Of a DNA stretch of 20,288 nucleotides, positions 6,503-14,044 are shown in pieces. The stretch covers positions 1-20,288 of the forward strand of contig CAJTYU010000036.1 of assembly GCA_910584095.1 (NCBI GenBank). The letters run 5' to 3'. A program made the position numbers and the translations under genes. The notes beneath the pieces were generated by a model that saw nothing but the letters and a program-made list of their open reading frames with translations, searched no databases and had not been told where the DNA came from. The DNA comes from an uncultured Dorea sp. GTDB lineage: Bacteria; Bacillota; Clostridia; Lachnospirales; Lachnospiraceae. Position 1 is the stretch's first letter, and every line of letters starts with the position of its first letter.

Positions 6503-6522
6503 TTGTAAAAAATATTTTACAA
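6503..6522. promoter_or_regulatory. 20-bp palindrome over the murA -35 box, candidate operator
   Basis: TTGTAAAA (6503-6510) and TTTTACAA (6515-6522) form a perfect inverted repeat around AATA. The right arm covers the murA -35 hexamer at 6516-6521. No T-run follows, so it is not a terminator. A 9-base direct repeat AACGTGAAA flanks it at 6473-6481 and 6522-6530. The regulator is not identified: the arms resemble Rex sites (TTGTNAA-N4-TTNACAA), but the spacer here would be 6, not 4. Confidence 0.55.
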
Positions 6523-6544
6523 ACGTGAAAGATTATTGTATACT
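6516..6544 (+). promoter_or_regulatory. murA promoter
   Basis: TTTACA (6516-6521) and TATACT (6539-6544) have a 17-base spacer. An overlapping TATAAT at 6544-6549 could serve as an alternative -10. The leader to the ATG at 6638 is about 85 bases. Confidence 0.65.
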
Positions 6545-6637
6545 ATAATGTGCGACAGGTTATAAGGACAGATTTATTCTGAACATAGGCCTGAATGCAG
6601 GGGCGAGAGTATAAATAAAGATAATTGAGGTGCAGTT

Positions 6638-7930
6638 ATGGAACAGTATATTATCAAAGGCGGAAACCCGCTAGTTGGGGAAGTAGAGATTGGCGGTGCA
6701 AAGAATGCAGCGCTGGCTATTCTTTCGGCAGCTATTATGACTGACGAGACAGTTCTGATTGATAATCTGCCGGATGTGAATGATATTAATGTGTTATTGG
6801 ATGCGATCATGGGTATTGGAGCAAGCGTCCATCGCGTGGATCGTCATACCGTGAGGATTAATGGTAAGGGCGTGTCTAATTTTAAGATTGAATATGAATA
6901 TATGAAGAAGATTCGGGCATCGTATTATCTGCTTGGCGCATTGCTTGGAAAGTATAAAAGAGCGGAAGTCGCTCTTCCGGGAGGATGCAATATCGGAAGC
7001 CGCCCGATCGACCAGCATTTAAAGGGGTTTCGTGCCCTTGGCGCAGATGTGGAAATCGAGCATGGCAAGATTATCGCAGAAGCGGATCGGCTGGTCGGAA
7101 AGCATATTTATTTTGACGTGGTAAGCGTTGGAGCTACCATTAATGTGATGATGGCGGCCACTATGGCCGAGGGACTGACGATTCTGGAAAATGTTGCCAA
7201 GGAACCTCATGTGGTAGACGTAGCGAATTTTCTGAACAGCATGGGAGCTAATATCCGCGGCGCGGGTACAGATGTGATTAAGATCCGCGGGGTGCAGCGG
7301 TTCCACAGGACGGAGTATTCGGTGATTCCGGATCAGATTGAAGCGGGAACTTTTATGTTTGCAGCGGCGGCTACCAGAGGCGATGTGACAGTGTGCAATG
7401 TGATTCCAAAGCATTTGGAGGCAACTGTTGCGAAGCTGATTGAGATTGGCTGTGAGGTGGAAGAGTTTGACGATGCAGTAAGAGTAGTTTCAAAAGGAAA
7501 CTTAAGCAGCACACATGTAAAAACTCTGCCTTATCCAGGATTTCCGACGGATATGCAGCCGCAGATCGGAGTGACTCTGGCTTTGTGCAAAGGGACAAGT
7601 ATGGTAACGGAAAGCATTTTTGAAAATCGTTTCAAATATTTGGATGAGCTTGCAAGAATGGGCGCTAATATAAAGATTGAAGGCAATTCGGCGACCATTG
7701 AAGGTGTGAAGCGTTTTTCCGGAGCACGGATCAGCGCGCCGGATCTGCGTGCGGGCGCAGCGCTCTGTATAGCGGGGCTGGCGGCGGATGGAATCACGAT
7801 TGTAGACGATATTGTTTATATTCAGCGCGGTTATGAGAGATTTGAAGAGAAGCTCAGAAGTCTGGGAGCTGTGATGGAGCGGGTATCAAGTGAAAAAGAT
7901 ATTCGAAAATTTACTTTAAAAGTCAGCTGA
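6638..7930 (+). CDS. murA: UDP-N-acetylglucosamine 1-carboxyvinyltransferase (MurA)
   Basis: This enzyme transfers enolpyruvate from PEP to UDP-GlcNAc, the first committed step of peptidoglycan synthesis, in the cytosol. The 430-residue length is slightly longer than the usual ~420. Seen in order: the GGAKNAAL substrate motif (Lys22, Asn23), the first inside-out alpha/beta domain, the active-site loop PGGCNIGSRPIDQH with the PEP-binding, fosfomycin-target cysteine at Cys117, the second-domain sequence IPDQIEAGTFMFAAAATRGD, FPTDMQPQ, and the C-terminal DLRAGAALCIAGLAADG containing the conserved arginine. The ATG at 6638 follows GAGGTG. Firmicutes often carry two MurA paralogues; nothing here shows which this is. 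It has its own promoter with a palindrome over the -35. No terminator is obvious before the metK riboswitch. Confidence 0.96.
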   Translation: MEQYIIKGGNPLVGEVEIGGAKNAALAILSAAIMTDETVLIDNLPDVNDINVLLDAIMGIGASVHRVDRHTVRINGKGVSNFKIEYEYMKKIRASYYLLGALLGKYKRAEVALPGGCNIGSRPIDQHLKGFRALGADVEIEHGKIIAEADRLVGKHIYFDVVSVGATINVMMAATMAEGLTILENVAKEPHVVDVANFLNSMGANIRGAGTDVIKIRGVQRFHRTEYSVIPDQIEAGTFMFAAAATRGDVTVCNVIPKHLEATVAKLIEIGCEVEEFDDAVRVVSKGNLSSTHVKTLPYPGFPTDMQPQIGVTLALCKGTSMVTESIFENRFKYLDELARMGANIKIEGNSATIEGVKRFSGARISAPDLRAGAALCIAGLAADGITIVDDIVYIQRGYERFEEKLRSLGAVMERVSSEKDIRKFTLKVS

Positions 7931-7973
7931 TTTGAGTTATACTGTATATTAGTAATTGAATATTGTGAATTTA

Positions 7974-8072
7974 CTCTTATTCAGAGCGGTGGAGATACAA
8001 AGGATCTGTGAAGCCGCGGCAACCCCAGTATACGGAAGGTGCCAGCCTGAGCGAGGAATCGAACAATGAGAG
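7974..8072 (+). ncRNA. SAM-I riboswitch (S-box) controlling metK
   Basis: The leader shows S-box signatures: a P1 stem pairing CTCTTA (7974-7979) with TGAGAG (8067-8072), then AGAGCGGTGGAGA, the core GTGAAGCCGCGGCAACC and GGTGCCA followed by GAGCGAGGAATCGAAC-type sequence. SAM binding stabilises P1 and allows the downstream terminator to form, so metK is switched off when SAM is plentiful. No strong promoter could be assigned between the murA stop and the riboswitch. Confidence 0.92.
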
Positions 8073-8095
8073 GATTGGTTTTTATTAATGTGATA

Positions 8096-8123
8096 AACAG
8101 TCCGCTTTATGTGGGCTGTTTTT
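8096..8123 (+). terminator. Riboswitch-controlled intrinsic terminator
   Basis: AACAGTCCGC pairs with GTGGGCTGTT around a TTTAT loop and is followed by a short T-run ending at 8123. It lies 24 bases after the S-box aptamer, the normal place for the S-box expression platform. Confidence 0.85.
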
Positions 8124-8178
8124 ATATACGCAGTCAGTGGAAATAACGGATGCTGTACACAGCGTCATGTCTGCGATT

Positions 8179-8200
8179 AGAATCCCGCAGCCGGGATTCT
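8179..8200 (+). repeat. Second perfect hairpin in the metK leader
   Basis: AGAATCCCG (8179-8187) and CGGGATTCT (8192-8200) form a 9-bp perfect stem with a CAGC loop. No T-run follows, so it is not a canonical terminator. It lies between the riboswitch terminator and the metK ribosome binding site, 28 bases before AAAGGAGA. Confidence 0.7.
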
Positions 8201-8241
8201 GCTTTACATCTATATATTATGTACCTGAAAGGAGATACGAA

Positions 8242-9429
8242 ATGGAAAAGAGATTATTTACATCCGAGTCTGTAACAGAAGGACATCCGGATAAAATGTG
8301 CGACCAGATATCAGATGCAATTCTGGACGCGTTGATGGAACAGGATCCGATGAGTCGTGTGGCTTGCGAGACATGTACGACAACTGGACTTGTAATGGTA
8401 ATGGGAGAGATTACTACAAATGCATATGTGGATATTCAAAAAATCGTCCGTGAAACGGTGGAAGAGATTGGATATACCCGTGCAAAATATGGGTTCGACG
8501 CAAGTACCTGCGGAGTTATGGTCGTATTGGACGAGCAGTCTTCCGATATTGCAATGGGCGTGGATAAAGCGCTTGAGGCGAAGGCCAACCAGATGTCAGA
8601 AGAAGACATCGCCGCAATCGGCGCGGGAGACCAGGGTATGATGTTTGGCTATGCTTCCGACGAGACAGAGGAATATATGCCATATCCGATCGCGCTTGCG
8701 CAGAAGATGGCTATGAAGCTTGCGGAAGTAAGAAAGAACGGAACCCTTCCTTATCTGAGGCCGGACGGCAAAACTCAGGTTACGGTAGAATACGATGAAA
8801 ACGGAACTCCGGTCCGCTTAGACGCAGTAGTGCTTTCTACCCAGCATGATCCGGATGTGACGCAGGAGCAGATTCATGAGGATATTAAGAAATATGTATT
8901 TGACACGATCATTCCGGAAGGAATGACCGATGAGAATACGAAGTTCTTTATCAATCCTACCGGACGGTTCGTAATTGGCGGACCTCATGGGGACAGCGGT
9001 CTGACAGGACGCAAGATTATCGTAGATACCTACGGCGGCATGGCGCGGCATGGCGGCGGCGCGTTTTCCGGCAAGGACTGCACAAAGGTTGACCGTTCAG
9101 CAGCGTATGCGGCACGTTATGTTGCAAAAAATATTGTAGCGGCGGGATTGGCGAAGAAATGTGAGATACAGCTCTCCTATGCCATTGGCGTGGCATATCC
9201 GACATCCATTATGATCGATACATTTGGAACCGGAAAGCTGTCCGACGAGAAGCTGGTTGAAATTGTCCGTGAGAACTTTGATCTGCGTCCGGCGGGGATT
9301 ATTCAGATGCTGAATTTGAGAAGGCCGATTTATAAGCAGACGGCAGCGTATGGACACTTTGGCCGTACAGATATCGATCTGCCTTGGGAGAAGTTAGATA
9401 AGGCAGAGACATTAAAAAAATATCTTTAG
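8242..9429 (+). CDS. metK: S-adenosylmethionine synthetase (MetK)
   Basis: MetK makes SAM from methionine and ATP in the cytosol, usually as a tetramer. The start is the ATG at 8242 behind AAAGGAGA (8228-8235), giving 395 residues, the normal family length. An upstream in-frame GTG at 8137 would place extra codons inside the regulatory leader and is rejected. Diagnostic motifs are TEGHPDK (residues 12-18), GAGDQGMMFGYASDE (127-141, the hexapeptide signature), FVIGGPHGDSGLTGRKI, and the P-loop-like GGGAFSGKD near residue 262. Expression is governed by the SAM-I riboswitch immediately upstream, so the product feeds back on its own synthesis. A strong terminator follows, so metK is monocistronic. 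Confidence 0.98.
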   Translation: MEKRLFTSESVTEGHPDKMCDQISDAILDALMEQDPMSRVACETCTTTGLVMVMGEITTNAYVDIQKIVRETVEEIGYTRAKYGFDASTCGVMVVLDEQSSDIAMGVDKALEAKANQMSEEDIAAIGAGDQGMMFGYASDETEEYMPYPIALAQKMAMKLAEVRKNGTLPYLRPDGKTQVTVEYDENGTPVRLDAVVLSTQHDPDVTQEQIHEDIKKYVFDTIIPEGMTDENTKFFINPTGRFVIGGPHGDSGLTGRKIIVDTYGGMARHGGGAFSGKDCTKVDRSAAYAARYVAKNIVAAGLAKKCEIQLSYAIGVAYPTSIMIDTFGTGKLSDEKLVEIVRENFDLRPAGIIQMLNLRRPIYKQTAAYGHFGRTDIDLPWEKLDKAETLKKYL

Positions 9430-9470
9430 TACAAATTATACCAGTTTAGAAAAATTTTAGAAATGTTTAT

Positions 9471-9498
9471 GGGCGCTTTGGTGAGAAGCGCCCTTTTT
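9471..9498 (+). terminator. Intrinsic terminator after metK
   Basis: GGGCGCTT (9471-9478) pairs perfectly with AAGCGCCC (9486-9493) around a 7-base loop, and five T residues follow. It lies 41 bases beyond the metK stop and separates metK from the two-component operon. Confidence 0.92.
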
Positions 9499-9552
9499 CG
9501 TGATAAAATGGTAACAATAAAATTTGTAGAATGACGCTGCGGAGGTGGAAGG

Positions 9553-11049
9553 GTGAAATTAAAAACTCGTTTGATTGTTGCGTTTATAACTGTCGCGATT
9601 CTTCCAGTTATTTTGGCAGCACTTTTTATTTTGCTGGTTGGGAAATATCAGCTTAGTGCAATTGAAAAGACATATGAAATCAGCGGCACCTCTGTGGAAA
9701 CTTTGTCGAATCCTATGCGGATGCTGGGACAGCTAACAGTACAGCCGTATAGAGACCTCAGCAAGGTGGCGGAATTTTCTCCGGAGCAGCTGGAGGATGC
9801 AACCTTTTTGGAAAAGTTTAACGCTAATCTGCAGAAAAAGAAATCGTATCTTCTGGTGCGCAGAGAGGATACGATTGTCTATATGGGTACGGATTTGGAT
9901 AGCGCAACGTTTGTGATTGACCAGCTTCCAGGGTATGAGGAGAATAGAACCACGTCGGAAAACGGCGTATATTTAGGCGGGGAAGCACAGGCGCTGGTAA
10001 AACAGGTAGATTTTAATTATGGCGCTGATGACCGCGGCAGTGCGTTTATTATAACAGATGTAGGCAATGTGATGCCGGAGATTCAGGAGCTTGCGGTGGA
10101 TACCGTGATAATTATCATGCTGGTCTTGTTTGTGACGGCGGCATGTCTGATTTTCTGGATCTATCGGGCAGTGATGAGTCCGCTTGGGAGAATGCAGAAG
10201 GCGGCAAACAATATTAAAAATGGCAATTTGGATTTTGAGATGCCGAAGGAAGCGGATAATGAATTTGGGCAGCTTTTTGCCGACTTTGAAGGAATGCGGA
10301 AACGCCTAAAGGATAATGCGGAGGAGAAGCTTCGTTTTGATAAAGAAAATAAGGAGCTGATCAGCAATATTTCTCATGATTTGAAAACTCCTGTAACCAC
10401 GATTAAGGGATATGCAGAAGGAATTATAGACGGAGTGGCGGATACGCCGGAGAAGCTGGATAAATATGTGCGGACTATATATAATAAAGCTAATGAGATG
10501 GATACGCTGATTAATGAGCTGACATTGTACTCTAAGATAGATACGAACCGTATTCCATATAATTTTAATACGATTTTGGTAAATGCATATTTCGACGATT
10601 GCGCGGAAGAATTATCCATGGAGCTGGAGGCCAAAAATGTAGAATTCGGATATTTCAACTATGTGGAGGGAGAAGTGAAGGTAATCGCTGATGCAGAGCA
10701 GATTAAACGTGTTATTCATAATATTGTTAATAATTCTTTAAAATATATGGATAAAGCCAAGGGAATCATTAACCTGCGCGTGAAGGATGTAGGCGATTTT
10801 GTTCAGGTGGAGCTGGAGGACAATGGAAGAGGGATTGCGGCAAAGGATCTGACGAATATCTTCGATCGTTTTTATCGGACGGATGCATCCAGAAATTCAT
10901 CAAAAGGCGGCAGCGGCATAGGTTTATCGATTGTGAAGAAGATTGTAGAAGAGCATGGCGGTAAAATTTGGGCGACCAGCAGAGAAGGCACGGGAACAAC
11001 GATGTATTTTGTTTTAAGAAAATATCAGGAGGTACCGATACATGAGTAA
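9553..11049 (+). CDS. Membrane sensor histidine kinase
   Basis: This 498-residue kinase starts at a GTG (9553) behind GGAGG at 9541-9545. Domains in order: TM1 at about residues 8-30, an extracytoplasmic sensor region at about 31-183, TM2 at about 184-206, a HAMP linker at about 206-258, HisKA with the phospho-acceptor SHDLKTP (His275), and an HATPase domain. The ATPase domain shows the N box HNIVNNSLKY (about 389-398), the G1 box DNGRGI (423-428), FDRFYRTD and the G2 box GGSGIGLSIV (452-461). All catalytic motifs are intact. The extracytoplasmic domain (about 150 residues) is not recognised, so the signal is unknown. It overlaps the response regulator by 8 bases, which implies translational coupling. 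Neighbouring genes do not indicate the target. Confidence 0.93.
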   Translation: MKLKTRLIVAFITVAILPVILAALFILLVGKYQLSAIEKTYEISGTSVETLSNPMRMLGQLTVQPYRDLSKVAEFSPEQLEDATFLEKFNANLQKKKSYLLVRREDTIVYMGTDLDSATFVIDQLPGYEENRTTSENGVYLGGEAQALVKQVDFNYGADDRGSAFIITDVGNVMPEIQELAVDTVIIIMLVLFVTAACLIFWIYRAVMSPLGRMQKAANNIKNGNLDFEMPKEADNEFGQLFADFEGMRKRLKDNAEEKLRFDKENKELISNISHDLKTPVTTIKGYAEGIIDGVADTPEKLDKYVRTIYNKANEMDTLINELTLYSKIDTNRIPYNFNTILVNAYFDDCAEELSMELEAKNVEFGYFNYVEGEVKVIADAEQIKRVIHNIVNNSLKYMDKAKGIINLRVKDVGDFVQVELEDNGRGIAAKDLTNIFDRFYRTDASRNSSKGGSGIGLSIVKKIVEEHGGKIWATSREGTGTTMYFVLRKYQEVPIHE

Positions 11050-11731
11050 GATATTGATTGTGGAAGACGAAGTTGCAATTGCAGATCTTGAGAAAGATTA
11101 TCTGGAATTATCAGGATTTGATGTAGAAGTGGCCAACGACGGGCTGATCGGTCTGCAGAAGGCGCTGGAGGAGGATTATAATTTAGTGATTCTGGATTTG
11201 ATGCTGCCTGGTATTGACGGGTTTGAGATCTGCCGGAAAATTCGAGACGATAAGAACACGCCGATCATTATGGTGTCCGCTAAGAAGGACGATATAGACA
11301 AAATCAGGGGATTGGGACTTGGCGCCGACGATTATATGACGAAGCCTTTTAGCCCCAGCGAGCTGGTGGCAAGGGTAAAAGCGCATCTGGCAAGGTATGA
11401 GCGGCTGATAGGCAGCGCGGCTGAGGTAAATAAAGTAGTGGAAATCCGCGGACTGAAGATAGATACTACGGCAAGGCGCGTATGGGTAAATGGTGAGGAA
11501 CGGGCATTTACAACCAAAGAATTTGACCTGCTGACATTTCTTGCAAGCCATCCGAATCACGTATATACCAAGGATGAGTTATTCAGCGAGATATGGGATA
11601 TGGAATCTATCGGAGACATAGCAACGGTAACAGTACACATAAAAAAAATCCGCGAGAAGATTGAGATGGATACCTCTAATCCACAGTATATAGAGACGAT
11701 ATGGGGAGTTGGATACCGTTTTAAGATGTAG
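11042..11731 (+). CDS. OmpR/PhoB-family response regulator
   Basis: This 229-residue regulator begins inside the end of the kinase gene, with CAGGAGG about 10 bases upstream of the ATG. The receiver domain (residues 1-120) has the acidic pocket Glu8/Asp9, phospho-acceptor Asp52 in LVILDLMLPG, Ser79 and Lys101 in MTKPF. The C-terminal half (about 130-229) is a winged helix of OmpR type, with RRVWVNGEERAFTTKEFDLL and the closing TVTVHIKKIREKIE...ETIWGVGYRFKM. It should be phosphorylated by the kinase encoded just upstream and bind DNA as a dimer. Targets cannot be read from this window. The next gene starts only 19 bases later and may be co-transcribed. Confidence 0.95.
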   Translation: MSKILIVEDEVAIADLEKDYLELSGFDVEVANDGLIGLQKALEEDYNLVILDLMLPGIDGFEICRKIRDDKNTPIIMVSAKKDDIDKIRGLGLGADDYMTKPFSPSELVARVKAHLARYERLIGSAAEVNKVVEIRGLKIDTTARRVWVNGEERAFTTKEFDLLTFLASHPNHVYTKDELFSEIWDMESIGDIATVTVHIKKIREKIEMDTSNPQYIETIWGVGYRFKM

Positions 11732-11750
11732 TATAGAAAGAGAGTCCGAT

Positions 11751-12563
11751 ATGGTTACGAGTACATCGAATGCAAAGGTAAAGAGACTTGTGAGTTTGAG
11801 AAAAAAGCGCAGGGCAAGGGATGAAGAAGGAGTGTTCCTTACAGAGGGACTGCGTATGCTTCAGGAAGTTCCGAAGGAAGAGCTTTTGGAAATGTATGCG
11901 ACAGAAGGGTTTTATGAAAAGGAACGGGCGCTTGTAGAAGAAAAATGCAGAGAAAGCCAGTGCAGGTTTGAGCTGTTTTCGGAAACTGTAATGGAGTACG
12001 TTTCTGATACGCAGCATCCTCAGGGAGCGCTGTGTGTGGTACGGCAGAGAAAAGAGACCGGATTGGATGGAATCTTGGGGGGAAAAGAGGCCGGGAAGGG
12101 TGCTGCGCGCCCAATGCTTTTGCTTTTGGATAACCTGCAGGATCCGGGAAATCTCGGAACTATATTCCGCACTGGCGAAGCGGCAGGAGCAACGGGGATT
12201 CTTATGAGCAGAGATTGCGTGGACGTGTATAATCCGAAGGTGATACGTTCTACTATGGGATCGATATTCCGTATGCCATTCTGGTATTCAGAGGATTTGG
12301 CGGGAGCGATTCAGGATATGAAGGCGAAGGGAATCTGTACTTATGCGGCCCATCTGGAAGGAAGCTGTATCTATGATGAGCCGGATTACAGAAAACCCTC
12401 CGCGTTTTTTATTGGGAATGAAGGAAGCGGACTGAGAGACGAGGTGGCGGGGCTTGCGGACTGTTATCTTAAAATCCCGATGGCGGGCGAAGTAGAGTCG
12501 CTGAATGCGGCCATCGCCGCTGCGGTGCTGTTGTTTGAGGCGGGCAGACAGCGCAGGCATTGA
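11751..12563 (+). CDS. SpoU/TrmH-family RNA 2'-O-methyltransferase
   Basis: SPOUT enzymes of this family methylate ribose 2'-OH groups of rRNA or tRNA using SAM. The start is placed at 11751, since the frame's earlier ATG at 11709 lies inside the response regulator gene; the ribosome binding site (GAAAGAGAG) is modest. The 270-residue product has an N-terminal substrate-binding domain (about 1-100; EGVFLTEGLRMLQE) and a C-terminal knotted domain. The three signature motifs are DNLQDPGNLGTIFRTGEAAG (127-146, with Asn134 and catalytic Arg140), FFIGNEGSGL (219-228) and IPMAGEVESLNAAIAAAVLL (242-261). A glycine-rich linker, LGGKEAGKGAARP (109-121), is family-variable. The exact RNA target cannot be stated. 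A consensus promoter for the next operon overlaps its stop codon. Confidence 0.92.
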   Translation: MVTSTSNAKVKRLVSLRKKRRARDEEGVFLTEGLRMLQEVPKEELLEMYATEGFYEKERALVEEKCRESQCRFELFSETVMEYVSDTQHPQGALCVVRQRKETGLDGILGGKEAGKGAARPMLLLLDNLQDPGNLGTIFRTGEAAGATGILMSRDCVDVYNPKVIRSTMGSIFRMPFWYSEDLAGAIQDMKAKGICTYAAHLEGSCIYDEPDYRKPSAFFIGNEGSGLRDEVAGLADCYLKIPMAGEVESLNAAIAAAVLLFEAGRQRRH

Positions 12564-12588
12564 CATTTGCGGAGGGAAAACCTATAAT
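12560..12588 (+). promoter_or_regulatory. Consensus sigma-A promoter for nfeD
   Basis: TTGACA (12560-12565) and TATAAT (12583-12588) have a 17-base spacer, a perfect match to the consensus. The -35 box overlaps the TGA stop of the methyltransferase gene (12561-12563). Transcription would start near 12595, giving a 22-base leader to the nfeD ATG. Confidence 0.85.
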
Positions 12589-12616
12589 GAAAAGAAACCG
12601 ATTGGGGTGAAGACGT

Positions 12617-13051
12617 ATGTATACGATGGGATGGTTAATACTATTTATCATACTGCTGGTGATTGAAATATTCACGATGGGCCTGACAACTATCTGGTTT
12701 GCGGGAGGGGCGCTGATTTCGCTTTTTGCGGCGCTCATTGGGTTCGGCCTGCCGGTGCAGATTGTGGTATTTATTGTGGTATCAGCGGTTTTGCTTGTTA
12801 TGACAAGGCCGGTTGCGGTGAAGTATTTTAATACAGAGCGGCAGAAGACCAATGCTGAAAGCCTGATTGGCCAACAGGCGGTGGTATTAAAAGATGTGGA
12901 TACTCTTCATTCGGCGGGTCTTGTGGAAGTGAACGGGCAGGAATGGTCTGCAAAGACTGATGAGCCGAATGGATTTATTCCAAAGGACAGCGTTGTGTCA
13001 ATCGAAGGGATTCAAGGAGTGAAGCTGATTGTAAAGTCAAAGGAGGTTTAA
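12617..13051 (+). CDS. NfeD-family membrane protein
   Basis: This is a short NfeD-type protein of 144 residues without the N-terminal protease domain of long NfeD proteins. Hydrophobic segments cover about residues 5-45 (one or two passes, WLILFIILLVIEIF and WFAGGALISLFAALIGF) and 48-64. The C-terminal part, about 82-144, is an OB-fold domain with LIGQQAVVLKDVDTLHSAGL, VNGQEWSAKTDE and VVSIEGIQGVKLIVK, the conserved NfeD pattern. NfeD proteins are nearly always encoded with an SPFH/stomatin protein and are thought to work with it in membrane microdomain organisation. Here the SPFH gene follows after 8 bases, and its AGGAGG lies within the end of this gene, so the two are coupled. Confidence 0.92.
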   Translation: MYTMGWLILFIILLVIEIFTMGLTTIWFAGGALISLFAALIGFGLPVQIVVFIVVSAVLLVMTRPVAVKYFNTERQKTNAESLIGQQAVVLKDVDTLHSAGLVEVNGQEWSAKTDEPNGFIPKDSVVSIEGIQGVKLIVKSKEV

Positions 13052-13059
13052 GAAAGATT

Positions 13060-14004
13060 ATGTTGAGAGCAACTATTAGTATTTTGGCACTTATTGTATT
13101 TATAATTCTTATAGGAATGGTGATATCCTGTATCAGGATTGTAAGACAGGCACAAGCATTGGTTATTGAGCGTCTGGGAGCGTATCAGGCAACTTGGGGG
13201 ACAGGACTTCATGTGAAACTTCCGATCGTGGACAGAGTAGCGAGAAGGGTGGATCTGAAGGAACAGGTTGTGGATTTTGCGCCGCAGCCAGTGATCACTA
13301 AGGATAACGTTACCATGCGGATTGACACGGTTGTTTTTTATCAGATTACTGACCCTAAGATGTTCTGTTACGGTGTTGCGAATCCAATTATGGCTATTGA
13401 GAACCTGACGGCAACAACGCTTCGTAATATCATTGGCGATCTGGAGTTAGACCAGACGTTGACATCCAGAGAGACGATTAATACGAAGATGCGGGCGTCC
13501 CTAGACGTAGCAACCGATCCGTGGGGAATCAAAGTAAACAGAGTTGAACTTAAGAATATTATACCGCCGGCAGCAATTCAAGACGCTATGGAGAAGCAGA
13601 TGAAAGCAGAACGTGAGAGACGTGAAGCTATCCTTCGTGCGGAAGGCGAGAAGAAATCTACGATCCTTGTCGCGGAAGGTAAGAAAGAATCGGCAATTCT
13701 GGATGCGGAAGCAGAGAAACAGGCGGCAATTCTTCGTGCAGAAGCTCAGAGAGAGAAGATGATTAAAGAAGCAGAAGGCCAGGCAGAGGCGATCCTTAAG
13801 GTACAGCAGGCAAATGCGGACGGTATCCGTTTTCTGAAGGAAGCCGGCGCAGACGAAGCAGTGCTTACAATGAAGAGCCTGGAAGCATTTGCGAAGGCGG
13901 CTGACGGCAGAGCGACGAAGATTATTATCCCGTCTGAGATTCAGGGAATTGCGGGGCTTACGAAGGCTTTGGCGGAGATTGGAACAAAGGATATACCTGC
14001 TTAA
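13060..14004 (+). CDS. SPFH/stomatin-family (paraslipin-like) protein
   Basis: This 314-residue protein has an N-terminal membrane anchor (about residues 5-27), an SPFH/band-7 domain (about 30-180) and a long coiled coil. Typical SPFH sequence includes ERLGAYQATWGTGLH, PQPVITKDNVTMRIDTVVFY and TLTSRETINTKMR. Residues 190-244 form five consecutive 11-residue repeats: AILRAEGEKKS, TILVAEGKKES, AILDAEAEKQA, AILRAEAQREK and MIKEAEGQAEA. The last ~60 residues are a helical tail ending in KIIIPSEIQGIAGLTKAL. Stomatin/QmcA-type proteins oligomerise on the membrane, act as scaffolds and pair with NfeD, encoded directly upstream. AGGAGG at 13041-13046 precedes the ATG. Confidence 0.93.
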   Translation: MLRATISILALIVFIILIGMVISCIRIVRQAQALVIERLGAYQATWGTGLHVKLPIVDRVARRVDLKEQVVDFAPQPVITKDNVTMRIDTVVFYQITDPKMFCYGVANPIMAIENLTATTLRNIIGDLELDQTLTSRETINTKMRASLDVATDPWGIKVNRVELKNIIPPAAIQDAMEKQMKAERERREAILRAEGEKKSTILVAEGKKESAILDAEAEKQAAILRAEAQREKMIKEAEGQAEAILKVQQANADGIRFLKEAGADEAVLTMKSLEAFAKAADGRATKIIIPSEIQGIAGLTKALAEIGTKDIPA

Positions 14005-14044
14005 ACTGTGGGAAACATAAGCGAAAGAGAGAAGAGGGTAAGAC

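Noticed and set aside
6503..6522. murA upstream palindrome as an intrinsic terminator of the shikimate-kinase-like gene
   Set aside because: The stem is almost all A-T and no T-run follows. Overlap with the -35 box fits an operator better.
6503..6522. murA upstream palindrome as a Rex site
   Set aside because: Rex sites have a 4-base spacer between TTGTNAA and TTNACAA; here the spacer would be 6.
8137..8241. In-frame 5' extension of metK from a GTG at 8137
   Set aside because: The extra codons run through leader sequence containing a hairpin, lack a ribosome binding site, and would add 35 residues not found in MetK. The ATG at 8242 has a strong AAAGGAGA.
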